64,000 nt of DNA from Hippophae tibetana (taxonomy: Eukaryota; Streptophyta; Magnoliopsida; Rosales; Elaeagnaceae), in NCBI GenBank assembly GCA_037013495.1, contig CM072812.1, positions 75,561,840 to 75,625,839 on the forward strand, written 5' to 3'. The notes under the pieces are model-generated. The model was not told the origin of the DNA, did not search any database, and saw nothing but the letters and a program-made list of their open reading frames with translations. This document shows positions 35,041 to 49,096 of this stretch, in pieces. Position numbers and translations under genes: made by a program. Each line of letters opens with the position of its first letter. Position 1 is the first letter of the stretch.

Positions 35041-35680
35041 TTTTTATATTTGTTTTTTTAAATATTATTAAATAATTTTAAATTAAATGTTATTTTTACT
35101 CTTATTAGTATTTTAATTACTGGACATAAAAAATAATAAAAATATTTAAAATAATATAATTTATAATTAATTAACATTTTTCAAAATAATAATTTTTAGT
35201 GAAGATATCAAACGAGATGTTTAGTTCAACTAAACTTGGCACATTAAACTCATGAGTTAAAAATATCTAACACATTTAGTTTAGGAACTTAAATGAGTAG
35301 CTCTCTTGAGTTCATGAATAACTCATTAGCTATTTTGACAAATATATGTTAAATTAAAAAGCTAAAAAATAAGATAAAAATAAAGAAGTTATTAAAATAT
35401 TATTGTTAATTATTATTATAAAATTGATAAAAAAATATTAATATTAGTTAAATTAATAAATATAAAAAGTAATAACTAATTTTTTAAAATAAAATAAAAG
35501 ATAAAATTAAATAAAATTAAATTTATATTATAATATTCTAATAAATATAAAATTCTAAGATAAATAGTGACTTAAAAAGCATAAATAATATATAATTGAG
35601 GTTAGAGAGATAATCATTTACTCAAATTTAAAATTTAAATTGTATTAAATAACAATAATTTATAATTAAATCTATATTGA
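35041..35680. other. AT-rich DNA with a degenerate repeat edge
   Basis: No gene is visible. A patch at 35200-35340 (GATATCAAACGAG ... CTTGAGTTCATG) has a diverged inverted partner near 36600-36700 (GTGAAGTGAGTCAATTC ... TTTAATACCTC). This hints at one larger non-autonomous element spanning the tandem array, but the match is weak. Confidence 0.35.
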
Positions 35681-36410
35681 AAAATAAATAGTCTATTTTA
35701 CAAGAAATATTATATTTTAAAATTTTGAATTTTTTAGAGAAATTATGCTAATTTTATTGAATATTGCTCATATTCTACTAAACATTTTTAAAATATCAAT
35801 TATATTAATTTATAAAATATTATAATTCATTTCATATTAGAAATCTCTAGAAGTCTAGTTTGTAAGAAATTTTACGGTTTGTGATTTCGAGTTTTTTTAT
35901 AAAAAGCTATGTACATTTTGCTAATGATTGTTCAAATTAAAAACAATACTCGTTTTTAAAATATCTAAACTGTAATAATTCATAAAATTTAATAAATAAT
36001 TTTATATACCATTAGAAATTTTTAAAAGTCTAGATTTTAATAAATTTTACTATTTACAATTCAAATTTTCTATAAAAAAAAACTATACATATGTTACTAG
36101 GTATTATTTAGATTTAGAATAATATTTTTTTACTTATTTTTAAAACATAAATTATACTAATTCACAAACATTTGTGAATTATTTCTCATACTATTAGAAA
36201 GCTCTAGAAGTTTAGTTTCTAAAAAAATTTACAATTTGTAATTTTGATTTTTCTATAAAAATTTATGCCTATTTTTGAATTTGATTCATTTTTAAAATAT
36301 AAATGGTACTATCTCACAAAATGTTATAACTCATTATAGAGTTCTAGAAGTCTAGTTTCTAGAAATTTTTATGATTTGTGATTTCGAGTTTTTAATAGAA
36401 AGTTTCGCTC
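35680..36410. repeat. Satellite-like tandem array, 140-180 bp units
   Basis: Four clear units and one weaker unit share CTCTAGAAGTCTAGTTT (near 35846, 36022, 36203, 36343; weakly near 35690), then AAATTTTACGATTTGTGATTTCGAG-like sequence, then TTTTTATAAAAA, then TTTTTAAAATATCTAA and a spacer. Spacing is about 177, 180 and 140 bases. No coding capacity is seen. Confidence 0.75.
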
Positions 36411-37359
36411 GGCTTAAAAGATTAAAAGTTAAAAATTATAAATTAGTTATCAAACAAGTAATATCTAATTTTCAATTTTTACTTTTCAAAATTATAAAAT
36501 TCAAGAATTACAAATTAAAAATTGAAATGATTATCAAACATGAATTAAATGTTCAAATAATTTAAACAAATTCAATAAAAAAATGTAAATTAGTTGTCTA
36601 GTTTAATTCATATATAAATGAGTTCAACTCAACTTATTTAAAAATCCAATGAAGTGAAGTGAGTCAATTCAATTCATTTAATACCTCTATTTTGATGACT
36701 AACAACATGTTAGAAATTATTTATTCTTTTATGATTTAAAGTGCTTTAAAATTATTAGAGTTAAGGGTGAAAAATTGTGTATATCAACATGTTAGTGTCC
36801 CATATTCAATGATATTTAACTAACTTGAATATACAAAAAATATAGAATTTGAGTCCTAATTTAAGATACGTGTATATCGTAGTTATGTAAAAACAAATGT
36901 GACTATTTGTTATTTTATCTAGTAAATTTTAAGTTTCTAAAATTTATTTGGAATATTTTTGTGTCTACCACGTATGAAATCATTTTTCTTTTTATGGTTG
37001 CAACTTCAAAGTTCTTTCAAAAATATTAAAGTTTGGGTGAGAAATTGTGTACATTAATGGATTCTTGATTAGTTTTTATATTGTTTTTTGTAAAACTATT
37101 TTATTGTCTAAAGGCTATGAACCTTTTTAACACGTAATTAAATATATTATTCTTAATAAAATTTTACATTTATTATAATATTAAAAATCAAAATCTTTAA
37201 TAATATAAAATAATTAGTGATTAATTATAAGTTATTAATACTTACTTACAAAATATTATTAATTAATGTTATCGTAATATAATTATTGTATGTGTTGAAA
37301 TTGATGTTTTGACAAATTAAGTTATTCATGCGTAAATTTTTTTACAAAGTACTTAAGTA
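36411..37359. other. AT-rich intergenic DNA
   Basis: No gene is visible. A 64-codon frame at 36371-36565 is composed of lysine, asparagine and isoleucine codons and looks like chance. The stretch ends at the TGTCA target site of the copia fossil. Confidence 0.5.
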
Positions 37360-37364
37360 TGTCA

Positions 37365-37761
37365 TGTTGAAAATTAACACAACATAATAAACAAAGTGAT
37401 TGAAGGATGTAGGAAAATAAATAAAGTGATTGAATGATGTAGAAAAAATAAGTGAGTAGATAATGTTTGTGTGACTAGATTTATTTCTTAGTTTTATATT
37501 TGTGTGGTGTAGATTGCATGGTGAGAACTATAAATAGCCTACCTTGCATTTGGTTTAATCATTCCATCAAAAATAAACAAGTCTTTGTATTTTTAGCTTG
37601 AGTGTGAATTGAGAGCTTTCTTTTTGAGTGTTTGTATTTCTCTTCAATTTGGGAGTTGTCTTTGAAAGGTTTTATAGTAGGTATAATACAAGTAGTTTAT
37701 TTACATGTTTGAATCCAATATTAGTAAATTTAGAGTTGTGTATTCTAAATTTTACTCAATA
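37365..37761 (+). repeat. 5' LTR of the copia fossil
   Basis: It begins TGTTGA and carries a TATA-like CTATAAATAGCC near 37529, the expected retroelement promoter. It pairs with 41862-42267. Confidence 0.9.
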
Positions 37762-40700
37762 ATTGGTATCAGAGCAGGACAGTCAACGATCATTCTTAGT
37801 GGAGCTATCTTGAGTTGTGAGGAGTTTTTTTACTCTTACAAGTTTCTTAGTTAAGCTTGTTCGGTATAGTTGAAGTCTTGTCGGCACGATGAGTGACCCT
37901 CAAGTAGTTGGAGGAATTAAGAAGCTAAAAAAAACTATAACACATGGGCAACATTTATGGAGTCTTACCTACAAGTTCAAGACTTGTGGGAGGTTGTTGG
38001 TGGTGACAAAGTTACATAAGCAGCAGTGGAAGATGCAAACGGCATATTACGAAAGTGGAATATTAAAGCAGGCAAAGTAATGTTTGCTTTAAAGACAACA
38101 GTTGAAGAAGAAATGTTGGAGCATATTCGAGACGCCAAAACACCGAAGGAAGCATGAGACAATCTTGTTACACTCTTTTCAAAGAAGAATGATACAAGAC
38201 TACAACTTTCTGGAGAACGAGTTGCTATCAATGGCGTAACGCGACATGACAATTTCTCAGTACTTTCACAAGGTGAAGTCGTTATGCCGCAAAATTTTAG
38301 AGTTAGATCCAAAATCTCCTATTGAGGAAACTAGGATAAAAAGAATAATTACCCATGGTTTAAGACCTTAATATCGAGGGTTTGTTACCACTATACAAGG
38401 ATGGCCGACAAAACCATCTCTTTTTGAGTTTGAGAATTTGATGGCCGGTTAAGAAGGTATGGCTAAGAAAATGGGAGGAGTCTCGCTGAAGGGTGAATAA
38501 GAAGCGCTTTACACTAGAAAAAGAAGAGGTACTTTCAAGCGGTACAATGAAAATGGATATAAAAATAATGATGACAAAGGAAAAATTCCTCAAGAAAATG
38601 GAGGCTTTCATCTAGGGGGAGCTTAGAAGAACCGCAATAACAGTAGAAAATTTGATGGTGAATATTACAATTTTGGAAGATGGGTCACATGGAAAAAAAT
38701 TGTTAGAGTAAGAAATTTTTTGTTGAAATTAATATAGCTACTTCCAGTTCTAAGGAGCATAGCGAAGATGGTTGGGATGCCAAAGCATTATTCACTATAG
38801 AGGAAGAAGAATTAGCTCTTATGGTGACAACATCAAAACATATTGACTACAAGAATGACTGGATCGTAGATTTGGACTGCTCAAATCATATGACAGGTGA
38901 TAACTCAAGGTTACCGATAGCCCACATCGGTAAGACGATAGTTATGCCTCGATATAATACTAACGAGTATCACTTCAAGATGTTTATCATGTCCCAGGAA
39001 TGAAGAAAAACTTACTAACTGTGGCTCAATTGACATCATCATGCCACTATGTCTTATTTGGTCCTCGAGACGTAAAAGTGTATCATGATTTCAAAATCTC
39101 AGAAACACTGACAATGGATGGGAAACGATTGGAATCAGTCTACATGATGTCAACAGAATCTACATATGTAGATAGGACATAAAGAAATGAGACAGTAGAT
39201 CTATGGCATATACGGTTAGGTCACGTTAGTTATTCCAAGCTAAGTGTCATGGTGAAAAATTTGATGCTTCAAGGGCTTCCTTAACTAGACATGCGAACAG
39301 ACATGGTCTGTGTATGATGCTAGTATGGTAAAGCTTACCAATTTCCATATGAAGACTCAAAGTTTAAAGCAAAAGAACCATTAGAGTTAGTTTACTCTGA
39401 CGTATTCGGTCCTATTAAGCAACCATCAATTGGCAATATGAGATACATGGTGAAATTCATTGATGACTTCTCAAGGTATGTGTGGGTTTTCTTTATGAAA
39501 GAAAAATATAACGTATTATCAAAGTTTAAAAAATTCAAAAAGTCAACTGATGGAGAAGTTGGAAAGAAGATCCGCTGCTTGCGCACAGACAATGACAGAG
39601 AATATAACTCAAGCGAGTTTTCTTAATACTTAAGGGAATGTTAGTCATTAGTACACTTGTGCCAACACACCACAATAAAATGGTGTAGCAGAGAGAAAGA
39701 ACCGTCATCTTGCAGAAATTTTTCGAAGTATGCTACATGAAAATAATATACCTGAGAGGTTTTGGGTTGAAGCTATGGGGACTGCAACCTTTATGATCAA
39801 TAGACTTCCTCAACCAAGGTTAGAATTTGTTTCACCCTTTGAGAAATTGTGGAACATGAAGCCTACAGTTAGCTACTTTCGAGTATTTGGCTATGTATGT
39901 TATGTATTTGTTCTTGATCATTTACAGAGAAAATTTGACAAGAAAGTTGTTAGATGTATCTTTATGGGATACGAAAGCCAGAGAAAAGGGTGGAAATGTT
40001 ATGATCCAATAAGTGGAAGATGATATACTTCATGAGATGTGGTGGTCGATGAAGAATCTTCTTGGTGGTCCTCAAAGAAGAAGGCATTGCTAGACTCGAG
40101 AGAATTTGGAGACAAGCTGCAACAAAAGATGGGGAAGTATACTATTCAATTCCAACCAAGTTTAGATGAATCTAGAGATTCAAATGATGATGGTTCCGAA
40201 CAAAGAGTAAATCAGAATCCTTGGAAAACTGACATATATCAACAACTAAATAAAGAAGGTGGGCCTAGTAAAACGGAATAATCAACTCCACAATCTCAAC
40301 TCCATAGGTCAACAAGAACACGAAGGCCAAATCCCAAATATGTCAATGCAACCATAGTTGAAGAAGCAATAGAACCTGAGACATTCAAAGAAGAATCGCA
40401 AAGATCTGAGTGGATGAAAGCTATGAAAGAAGAGATTGATGCACTTTAACAAAATCAAACTTGGGATCTGGTGCGAAAACCAGAAGATGTGAAACCCATA
40501 TCCTGTAAATGGGTTTACAAGATAAACTATCATCCCGATGGGTCAATTGAGAGATACAAGGCACAATTGGAAGCTCATGGTTTCTCTCAATAGTAGAGAT
40601 TAGACTATGATGAAACGTTTAGTCTGGTGGTAAAACTTACAACTATACGAGTCCTACTTGCACTTGCAGGCAACAAAGATTGAAATTTATGGAAAATAGA

Positions 40701-41861
40701 TGTAAAGAATACTTTTCTTCATAGAGAGATGGATCGGGAGATCTACATGATCCAACCAATGGGTTTTCAGAGCCAAGATCATCTTGAATATATGTGTAAG
40801 CTACGAAAAGAACTTTACAGATTGAAACAGGCACCTAGGGCATGGTATGGTAAGATTGCTGAATTTTTAACACAAAATGGTTATTCAGTAACACCTATAG
40901 ATTCTAGCTTGTTTGTCAAAGCCAATGAAGGAAAGCTAGCTATCGTACTAGTATACATAGATGATTTAATTATAACTGGTGATGATGAGGCAAAAATTCT
41001 TTGAACAAAGGAGAATTTATCAATCTGTTTCCAAATGAAGGAACTTGGATGACTACACATAAGAAGTAATATTTCTTTGTCAACAAAAATATTCCAAAGA
41101 TTTGATGAAGAGGTTCAGAATGCTTGAAAGCAAACCAATTTCGACACTGATGGAACCAAATGTCAAAATGTGTGCACATGAAGGAAAAGATTTGGAAGAT
41201 ATGATAATGTATCGAAAATTGGTAGACAATTTAATCTACTTAGCCGTAACTCGACCTAACATTTCTTATACAGTTAGTGTAATGAGTCGATACATGCAAA
41301 ATCCAAAGAAGCCTCGTTTGGAAGTAGTTCGAAAAATACTGAGATATATGAAGAGTATAATTGACTATGGTTTTTTGTACAATAAAGGTGGAGAGGACAA
41401 ATTAGTTGGTTACTGCAATGTTGACTATGCCGGAGATCAACAATTAGACATGTGTTAGAGCTTGGTTTTGGAAAAATTTCTTGGTGTAGTAAGAGATAAC
41501 CGATAGTATCATTATCAACCACTAAAGTTAAATATTGAGCAACGACAATGGAAGCTCAAGAGAGTACATGGTTGATACGACTAATGAATAATCCACAACA
41601 ATCAATAGATTGTGTTGTTCCGTTATATTGTGACAATTAGTCAGTAATTCGTTTGATAGAGAATCTAGTCCTTCATGCAAGAACTAAGCATGTTGAAGTG
41701 CACTATCACTTTATCAGAGAAAAGGTTCTGTAAGAAGAAATTGAGATGAGACAAATCATGACAGATGATCAAGTTTTAGACTTGTTCACAAAAAACTTAA
41801 GTGTTGGTAAGTTTGAAATGTTTCGTCGTCAGCTTGACATAGTAAAAATAGTGAGAGTTGC

Positions 41862-42267
41862 TGTTGAATGAGAGTGTTTAAAAACACCAACATAATAAAT
41901 GAAATGGTTGAAGGATGTAGGAAAATAAATGGAGTGGTTGAAGGATGTAGAAAAGAGAAGTGTGTAGATAATATTTGTGTGGCTAGATTGATTTCTTAGT
42001 TATATATTTGTGTGGTGTGAATTGCATGGTGATTACTATAAATAGCTTACCTTGCATTTGGTTTAATCATTCCATCAAAAACAAATAAGTCTTTGTATTC
42101 TTAGCTTGAGTGAGTTGAGAGCTTTCTCTTTGAGTGATTATATTTCTCTTAAATTTGTGAGTTGCCTTTGAAAGGTGTTATATTGGGTATAATACAAGTA
42201 GTTTGTTTACTTGTTTGAATCCAATATTAGTAAATTTAGAGTTGCGTATTCTAAATTTTACTCAACA
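41862..42267 (+). repeat. 3' LTR of the copia fossil
   Basis: It begins TGTTGA and ends TCAACA, next to the TGTCA target duplication. It keeps the same CTATAAATAGC box near 42038. Confidence 0.9.
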
Positions 42268-42429
42268 TGTCATAGTACATGCAATTTTATATTTCATTCT
42301 TTTCCATTTTTTAACAATAAATAAAAATTATTCATTAATTAAAATAAATCTCTCACTTAAAAAGTGAATGAGTAAAACCGCTTGGAAAAAAATCCAACAA
42401 CGTGAACGTAATAATAATGGGAAAAATAT

Positions 42430-43080
42430 TATAGATATCTCTTTATTTAAACATTAGGGGTTATTTAATCACTTTGTTCAAACATTAGGAGTTATTTGTT
42501 ATTTTGTTTAAAAAATGTATTTTTAAGTCCCTTGATTTGTTAAAAAGGTACAAGATAAGAACATAATTTTTCATTTTAGTTTTCTTTAAATATAACTGGA
42601 TAGCATATATGATATATACATATTTTTATTTTTTGATAGTTATATATCTAATAAAATAATTTTTAATTAAAAAATTATTCAAATTTTTTGATCAAATTTT
42701 AATATTTTATTATTTAGTGTGTGATTTTAGATATTTGATAATGAAAATATTGTTTAAAATTTATTGTAATTTTTGTTTAATTTTAAAAGAAATTTCTTTC
42801 TTAAAATGTTTGAGTAATATTTTTTTATGTATATACCTATTAAAAAATATTAATATACATATGATATATGTATTATTTCGTTATATTTAATGAAAAATAA
42901 GATGAAATGTTAACTTATCCTTGTTTAAGATATTTTCACAAACAAATAGACTTCAACGACACATTATTCACACATAAAAGGTTCTAAAAATACTTTCTTT
43001 ATACAAAAGAATTAAACAACATATTTGACCTAAATAAAGTGATCATTTAGACACTTCACATTTGACAATAATGTTCATGA
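42430..43080. mobile_element. Foldback-type repeat, copy 2
   Basis: The same family as 22030-22640, in the same orientation. Arms pair around the centre near 42710: AAATATAACTGGATAGCATATATG on the left with CATATGATATATGTATTATTTCG on the right. The left edge carries ACATTAGGGGTTATTTAATCAC, a type of end seen in plant Mutator-related MITEs; this superfamily call is tentative. Confidence 0.65.
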
Positions 43081-44150
43081 AGGAGGAACTCTCCCTCCGA
43101 TAGGTAAGAAGGGTCTGGTGTTGACTTGTACATAAGTTAAGAATTGGGAGGGGAAGGAAGAAGAACGAGAAGAAAAGACAAAAAAGTGAGATTGGTGGCA
43201 ACTCTCATTCTTTCTCATTTGAACTATCTATTCTTTATTTTATATAAGATTGTTTATATTTATATTTAAAAATATTTTTTACGAAAACTTAATGCATACA
43301 TCAATCCATATGTTATAATTTAATTGGTTCCTATTAGTAAATAATTTCACAATTATTTTATTATCCTATATTTTCAACTTTATATTTAATATTCAATAAC
43401 TCAAACCACCTTTATACATATAATAACTTAATATGTATAGTACTACTTAATTATATTTGATAAACAAAGATTCTAAGTATTTTTATATGTAAATTATGTA
43501 TAAAAGTAATAAAACCTATAATCTATTTAGTAGTTGTAAATGTCATATTAAAAAATTAAAATAAAATGTAATGTAAATTATTCATTAATGGTGATATGCA
43601 CAAGGAATAAAGAATAATGTGTAAAGTTGTGATAAGTGAAAACATATTGATCTTATACACCAAACAATAAATAAAATATAGATCTCAATGATATATCTAA
43701 TAACTATTTCATATCGAGGACATGAATTCGAATATAAATAGGCACGTCGAGTACATAGATTCAAATATATTTTCATATAAATAAGTGTGTAGATATATAA
43801 TACGTTATTTAAAAAACACATGGATCAAAACTAGGGATGTCAATTTTATGCTAAAAATAAAAATTTGTTGAGAAATCCTAATTTTGTGATTAGTGGGGAA
43901 TACTCCTATAGGAAACTGAGTAGGGTTGATACACTACTTATTTCCAAATCCCTATTTTCTTATAATTTATTTTATAATATGTTATATATTTGTAAAATTT
44001 TAGAATTAAATAAAATGAATTTAAAAAAAATTCATAAAAAAATCAATACTTTTATTATAAGAATTTAATATGATGATATATGAGACAACAATTAGTATTA
44101 GGTTTAATTGCATTGCAAATGGGGTTTCATTTTAGGCTAAGGGTGACATC
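43081..44150. other. AT-rich DNA with a hAT-like repeat fragment
   Basis: No gene is visible. CTAGGGATGTCAATTTTATG at about 43832 and the GGGGAATACTCCTATAGG stretch at about 43897 resemble the start of a common plant repeat with hAT-like ends. The rest is low-complexity sequence, apart from a purine-rich patch at 43130-43190. Confidence 0.4.
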
Positions 44151-44154
44151 AATG

Positions 44155-44330
44155 TTACTAAACTTATCTCTTTGGGATACTTTAGTTCCTAAATTTTCAA
44201 TTAGTACAGTTAAGTCCTACTTAAAAAAACGTATACTTTAGTCCCTAAACTTTAAGATTTTAGGGACTAAAATATCTCAAAGATATAAGTTCAGGAAACT
44301 TTTTTGACCATGACATCGTGAACCTTTAAA
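44155..44330. repeat. Inverted repeat with TTTAGTCCCTAAACTTT words
   Basis: The left arm TTACTAAACTTATCTCTTTGG pairs with the right arm CTCAAAGATATAAGTTCAGG. This is a common dispersed plant repeat type. A further piece of the same repeat (CTTTCAAAGACATAAGTTTAG) lies at about 52015-52035, on the other side of the nested retroelements, so they inserted into this repeat. Confidence 0.6.
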
Positions 44331-44373
44331 GTAAAGAAACAAAAGTACACTAGTTGAAATTTAGGGATAAGAG

Positions 44374-44577
44374 TGTTCAAAAATTGATAGAGAGAAAACT
44401 AAATTCTAATTGAGCTCTAAAATAAATGAATTATTAAATACCAATTTTGTTACAAGGTTAGGTATTATACAATGAGAGAGTCAATGCTTTATGCACACGT
44501 GTAAGACCTATATAACTAACTTTTACTAGACTTGTACTAGTTGAGCTCCTAGGTACACTAGGCTAGCTTACTTAACA
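44374..44577 (-). repeat. 3' LTR of the minus-strand copia fossil
   Basis: Matches 51725-51978: CAATGAGAGAGT, AATGCTYTATG and TTAGGCTAGCTTACTTAA-like words occur in the same order. Confidence 0.75.
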
Positions 44578-47500
44578 TCTCCTTCAAGCTAGTGGTTTTG
44601 GATGAACCATTAGCTTGGTTCTAAGTGACTGAAAAGAACAAAGTTAAAGAGATTTAGTGAAGCAATCTGCCAATTTCTTCTCAGTGTGCACATACTGAAT
44701 ATCAAGTTGTCTTTTCATGAATTTTTTTCTAATGAAATGATTGTTAATCTCAATATGTTTGGCACGTGCATTGAGTCTTGAACCAAACTCTTTACACTTA
44801 TATTGTTACAAAATACCAAAGAAGGTTTGGTTAATGAAACCTACAACTCAACAAGTAAAGACATCATCCATACCAATTCTATGGAAATGTACTGAGGAAA
44901 GAGCCTTGTACTCTACTTCTTGAAGCAACCTTTTCTTTAGTGAATTGACAAGAAACCAAGCTAACCACAAGAAACCCATAATAACAACTAGAGCTTCTAG
45001 ATCATTAGTTAGGTCGGCCTAATATGAGTCATTTAATGCATACAACTCAAGTGTATCACCATTGCATATAGTGATGACAAGATGTACAGTTCCCTTGAGA
45101 TATTTTAGCACACATTTGTCTACAACCCAATGCAAATTAGTGGGGGATGTCATAAGTTGGCATACATTGTTAAGACCAAAGGAAATCTCAAGAATTGTAA
45201 GTGTAACAAATTGAAGAGCCCCAACTAGCCTTTTGTATTGTGTTAGGTCATCCAAAGGCATACCATCGTATCTACCAAGAGTCCTACCCTGAAGACATTG
45301 ATGTTGTAAGAGGCTTAACATCTTCTAACCCATTGGACTTCAACAAATCCTATTTACACCTTTGTTGACACAAGTGATGTTAACCAAGGTTAATTGTAAC
45401 CTTTACACATAAAAAGTTTTCAAGAGTCCCCAAATCCTTTAGAGCAATATGACTATTCAATGGAGCAATAAGTTGATATATAGAAAACATGAAGATCAAT
45501 CCCAATTATTAATATGTATGTCATCCACACAAACTAATAGAAACACAAAAAAATGAGCAAAAAATTGATAACAATGAGGAATCATATTTGAAAATTTGAA
45601 AACCAAGAGCCAAGAGACTTGAACTGACCTTATGATACGAAGCTCTTGGAGCTTGTTTCAAGCCATATATAGTCTTCTTGAGATGACATACCAAACCGGC
45701 TGAAGATTCAAACTTAGGGGGAGGTAGTATATACATAATTCAATAAGATCTCTATTATAGAAGGCATTATTGACATCTAATTACCTTATGGACCATCCCT
45801 TAGACAAAGCAATAGTAAACATAACCCTTACAGTAATGGATTTAATCATAGGACTAAAGGTGTCAAAATAATCCACTCATTTGATTTGTAAGAACCTACT
45901 AGCCTTTGCTCTTGTACTTATCTAAGGCCCCATCAAACAACAACTTAACTATGAACATCAATTTTCTAGGAATAACTTTGTGCCATTTGCGTAGTAGAAC
46001 TAACTCAAATGTCTCATTAGCAACTAATGCCTTATACTTCTTTTTCATGGAGGCTTTTCACTCTGGAAAAGACAAGGCTTCTTTTTAGTCTTAGGGTTCT
46101 AAAAAAATAAGAGTAGTAATAAAAGCCCTAGGCTTTTGTATGCCTAATTTACCTCTTGTGACCATTTGATAAAGGCTAACAGTTTTGTTAGTTGAGCCTT
46201 GTGCAAAAGGTAACTTAACAACCAAATAAAGTGTGTTAGAAGGATAAGTGGAGATATGAATCACAAAAGAAGGCACATGAGAACAACTATATGGTGAGGA
46301 AGTAATATAAATAGGAATAGAGAAGGAAGAAGTTAAAAGAACATGAGAAACACTTTCTTGCTCAAGAGGTGAAGGTAAGAGTGATACATAAGTAAAAAGT
46401 GACTCACTTTATGGTTGAGGATAAGATAAAAAAAAGTATTCTTAAAGGGAGATTCATGTGATATCTAAGGAGATGACAACAAAGAAATGCTAGTAGGAGC
46501 TAAAAGAGTAGCAACCATAACATTAGACTGAGACAAAGGAAACACAATTTCATAAAATGTCACATGTCTATTGTTATAAACTCTGTTACTTTTCCAGTCT
46601 AGGTACAAATAATCATGTTATTTAGCAGCATACCCTAAAATTACACACTCCATAGATTGAGGCTACAATTTGTGCTTTGTGTAAGCATGAAGACATGGAA
46701 AACATTAATTATCAAAGACTCTTAACACTGTATAATTAGGAAAATTCCAATACAATACTTGAAAAGATGATTGAACATTTAAGATTAACAACTATAGGTA
46801 GTCTGTTAAGTATAAAATTTCATACTTTAATGCATATAGCCAAAAAGAAACATGTATGCCAACTTTAAAGAGCACAACAAATCTTTTCTTCACACTTATA
46901 CGATGTCGACACCCTATTATATCATTTTGTTCACTAATATGGTGACATGTGCATCTGCACAATACACCATATTTTTCCAACAAGGCAACCAAAGGCATAA
47001 ATTATTATCCACCATATGTTTGCATAGCTTTAATAGAGTAATTAAATTTTTCCCACCATTTTTTAAAAACCAAAAACATATCAGTGGTTTGAGATTTGGT
47101 ATGCAACACATATAACCATACAAGTCGAGTGTGATCATCAACAATGGATAGAAAGTACCTATCATCAGTACTAGTTAGCTTAGGATATGACCAAAGGTCA
47201 AGATACAATAGTGCAAAAGTTTATCAACCCATCATAAGTAGAAACAAATGGTTTTTTATGAGATTTAGTTAAATGAAAAAATTTACAAAATAAATATTAA
47301 GAAAAATCATTTACAGAAATAGATGTTTGTCTAAGAGATTGTTGAATAGTTGCAAAATAAGCATGTCCTATGCATTCATGCTAATTTTCTAATGATTCTT
47401 TGAAAGTAACAGGAATTGGCTGAGCTTTATTCTGTACACATAAAGATATAATAGAAGCATGAATCATACCATGAACTCTGTATGCTTCTTTATCACTTTG

Positions 47501-49096
47501 GCCTTGAAGAATCACCTTCCTTATATCCACATCCTTAACAAGAAAGAAGGATGAGTAAAACTCAATTCAGACATTATTATCAGAACAAAACTTACGAGCT
47601 GACAACAAGTTTGTAGTGGCATATAGAGTATGCAACAAATCAGTTAAAGACAATATGCATTGGTGATTATGATCTATAAAAGATTCAAATCCAACACTAG
47701 ATATAGGTAATTTAGTACCATTACCTAGAAGAACTTCATCATGACCAAGATAAGATCAAGCATTAGAAACTTGAGAGCTCTTAGAAGTCATATGTTGACT
47801 TCCTCTGATATCAAGCATCTTTATATAACTAGATGAGTCAAAGACACTAGTTCATTAGTGGAAGCTTGAGCAACAATTGATAGATGTTGAACCTTCTCAC
47901 ATGTAAGAAGATCTCTTAAAACAAAACAATTATTAGCTATATGTCCAGTCTTCTCACAGACTTGTCAAACAGATTTATCACCATTATTTTCTGACTTCTT
48001 ATAATTACCACTATATTTTCCAAAGTTACTCATATACTTCTAATTAACACTACCATGAGATGATTTAGATTAATTTTGTGAAATAAACTAATGTGCAGTC
48101 CAATGAGGTTATTGACCAAAAGATATGTTGTTATTATTTTGATTACCTTTATAAGAGTTGTTATTTCCTTTGAGAGATGCATCATTTGATATGATAAAAA
48201 CTAGACTATTTATACAGTATATGTTCATAACTCTCAAGCAAATGATGAAAAGTGCTTAGAGATGGCCTAGTTTCTTTCATGTTCAAAGAGACAACAAATG
48301 AATTATAGCAAGGTCTTAAACATCCAATCACATACAACAAGCGACATTGCTCTGTCAGGCTTTCTCCCATTGTAGAAAATTCCCCACTGTTGCCTCCCGT
48401 AAGAGTCTAGGTTGTGTCAGATAACAGACTCTCCCATAGTAGCAAGCATGTATGCAAATTGTTTAGCCTTATTAATAAACTGTAAGATATACATTCCTTT
48501 ATTTATTCAGGTTTTGTAATTGAGCTCTCAATTCCATGACTCTAGTTTGATCACTAACATGAAAGAAATTGTCTAACTTTTTCCATTGTTCGAAGGTAGT
48601 GACCTTACACACAACATGTGAGGTTATTCCTTTAGACACGATACTAAAAATCCAAATTTTAAGAAATGAATTGAGAAGAGTGCAATCAACATTTGGAAGT
48701 ATTAAGGATATGTGTATTTCTAAGATATTTAGATGGTGGGGACTGATTCATTGATTAAATTCTGTAAGCCATAGGCTAAAATCTATTTGTTTCATTTGTT
48801 CTTTCCAAACCAAGTAACTATCATAATCAAGTTTTACAAAAATTGAAATTAATGTAGGAAGTCAAACCATGTGTATAAGCATATGGTAAGATTGGTTAAG
48901 AAAAATTTCTCTGAGATAGAACTGGAGTAGAGAACCACCAAGAACATGTAAGGCACTTGATCTACATAACACCTCTACATTCCTCTTATTTGGACTCGCA
49001 CAATTGATTGATGAAGAAGAAAAAACATCACGATAAGATAGTTGATTTTTGTTAGCCATTAAAGATTCACATGATAATTGATGCTTTAATACCATT

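Larger units (their letters stand above)
37365..42267 (+). mobile_element. Ty1/copia fossil with both LTRs
   Basis: This 4.9-kb element is bounded by LTRs (37365-37761 and 41862-42267) and the perfect target duplication TGTCA (37360-37364, 42268-42272). The primer-binding site TGGTATCAGAGC follows the 5' LTR at about 37765. Plus-strand order is gag (from about 37889, starting MSDPQVVGGIKKL), zinc-knuckle region (about 38660-38700), protease (about 38820), integrase (about 39190-40020), reverse transcriptase (about 40430-41000, with [13 protein letters not shown]) and RNase H (about 41100-41850). Integrase before reverse transcriptase marks Ty1/copia, close to the Tnt1-like group. The element is broken in a dozen or more places. 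LTR similarity of about 90% by eye suggests an age of several million years. Confidence 0.93.
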
